From Elusimicrobiota bacterium (GTDB lineage Bacteria; Elusimicrobiota; Elusimicrobia; UBA1565; UBA9628): 5,922 nucleotides of DNA. The notes below the pieces were generated by a model. That model was not told the origin of the DNA. It saw nothing but the letters and a program-made list of their open reading frames with translations, and made no database searches. The stretch is from the NCBI GenBank assembly GCA_023249695.1, contig JAHFCD010000170.1, positions 1 to 5,922 on the forward strand, written 5' to 3'. Shown here in pieces: positions 5,333 to 5,922 of the stretch (positions are counted from its first letter, which is position 1; the number at the start of each line of letters is the position of its first letter). The position numbers were made by a program, and so were the translations under genes.

Positions 5333-5922
5333 TTAAATGTCTCTCCGTCCGACGGGGCCCAACGGGGTCCGGTCGAGCGACTTGATCGCCTCGAGCACGA
5401 GGAGGTACGCGTTCTTGTAGTGCGCGAGGCTGAACGACGCCATGTTGTCGTTCTCGGAATGGATGATGTCGAAGATCACGCTCTGCGACGCGCCGTAGAT
5501 CGTGACCGCGGGAATGCCGGCGTCGCGGAAGGTCGAGGAGTCGGCGTCGCCGCCGTTAAGGTAGTCCTCCTTCATCGCGCGGCCGCTCTCGCGGGACACC
5601 TGCGCGAAGCGGTCGAGCATCGCGCGCGTCGAGTTGTTCTTCCACGAGAACGTGCCGTCCACCGCGAGCGTGTCGAGGTTGATCATCGCGTCGATCTTGC
5701 CGCGCTTGGCCTTGTCGAGCGACTTCACGTACGCCTGCGAGCCGTACAGGCCCTCTTCCTCGCGGGCGAAGGCGATGAAGACGATCGTCGCGTCGGTCTC
5801 GACGCCGTTGAGCGCCTGATACAGATTCGCCACCATCGTCGCGCCCGTGCCGTTGTCGATCTTGCCCAGGCCCTCGCTGACCTTGTCGTAGTGGCCGCCG
5901 ACCACGATCACGCGGTCGGTGC
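5333..5922 (-). CDS. M28-family zinc peptidase (aminopeptidase), C-terminal part
   Basis: The reading frame is open to the right edge of the window, so the N-terminus is missing; about 195 residues up to TAA at 5335-5333 are visible. M28 enzymes are co-catalytic di-zinc exopeptidases, usually exported, that release N-terminal amino acids. The expected signature runs in order: GGHYDKV with the zinc ligand His (codon 5893-5891); DNGTGA with the bridging Asp (5857-5855); AFAREEEGLYGS with the catalytic Glu and zinc ligand Glu (around 5761-5756); NLDTL with a ligand Asp (5674-5672); and IHSENDN with the last His (5461-5459). No key residue is missing, so it should be active. The internal GTG at 5911 is not the start, because coding similarity runs through it. 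It lies upstream of the two-gene unit on the same strand, about 144 bases away, and no strong terminator separates them, so some read-through is possible. Confidence 0.95.
   Translation of the reverse strand, partial: TDRVIVVGGHYDKVSEGLGKIDNGTGATMVANLYQALNGVETDATIVFIAFAREEEGLYGSQAYVKSLDKAKRGKIDAMINLDTLAVDGTFSWKNNSTRAMLDRFAQVSRESGRAMKEDYLNGGDADSSTFRDAGIPAVTIYGASQSVIFDIIHSENDNMASFSLAHYKNAYLLVLEAIKSLDRTPLGPVGRRDI

Noticed and set aside
4719..5336. Plus-strand 205-codon open frame
   Set aside because: Its Ala/Gly-rich product is simply the antisense of the Ala/Pro spacer and signal-peptide region of the 772-residue protein. It has no supporting RBS or domain.

Overview
The window is GC-rich and densely coded, and every supported gene lies on the minus strand. 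It holds two whole genes in a tight pair (2870-5188 and 283-2868), the 3' end of an upstream peptidase gene (5333-5922) and the 5' end of a downstream gene (1-179). The high GC, the signal peptides and the long Ala/Pro-rich N-terminal spacers that run into an 'FDG' motif remind me of GC-rich Elusimicrobiota from metagenomes. That is recollection-based inference; no rRNA or other taxonomic marker is present.

Layout in transcription order (right to left). At 5922-5333 is the C-terminal part of an M28-family zinc peptidase with all expected metal-ligand motifs. A gap of about 144 bases holds an extended -10-like site and two short dyads. At 5188-2870 is a predicted exported protein of 772 residues: signal peptide, Ala/Pro spacer, a HAD-like fold with lost catalytic residues, a region resembling a decayed RecB-like nuclease domain, and a histone H1-like KPAA tail. 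One base after its stop, at 2868-283, is an 861-residue predicted exported protein: signal peptide, the same kind of spacer, an extra domain I do not recognise, a degenerate HAD-like domain, and a C-terminal PD-(D/E)XK domain whose signature residues all look intact, ending in a short basic tail. A strong intrinsic terminator (227-266) closes this unit. At 179-1 a new gene begins that encodes a signal peptide and the start of what looks like an LPP20-type domain.

The most interesting point is the central pair. The two proteins can be aligned by eye from signal-peptide cleavage site to C-terminus and look like diverged paralogues, one with an intact nuclease signature and one without. They are translationally linked, both carry a predicted export signal, and both end in a lysine-rich tail. 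I infer a nuclease/pseudonuclease pair that may act as a complex on nucleic acid outside the cytoplasm. The function is not established by the sequence.
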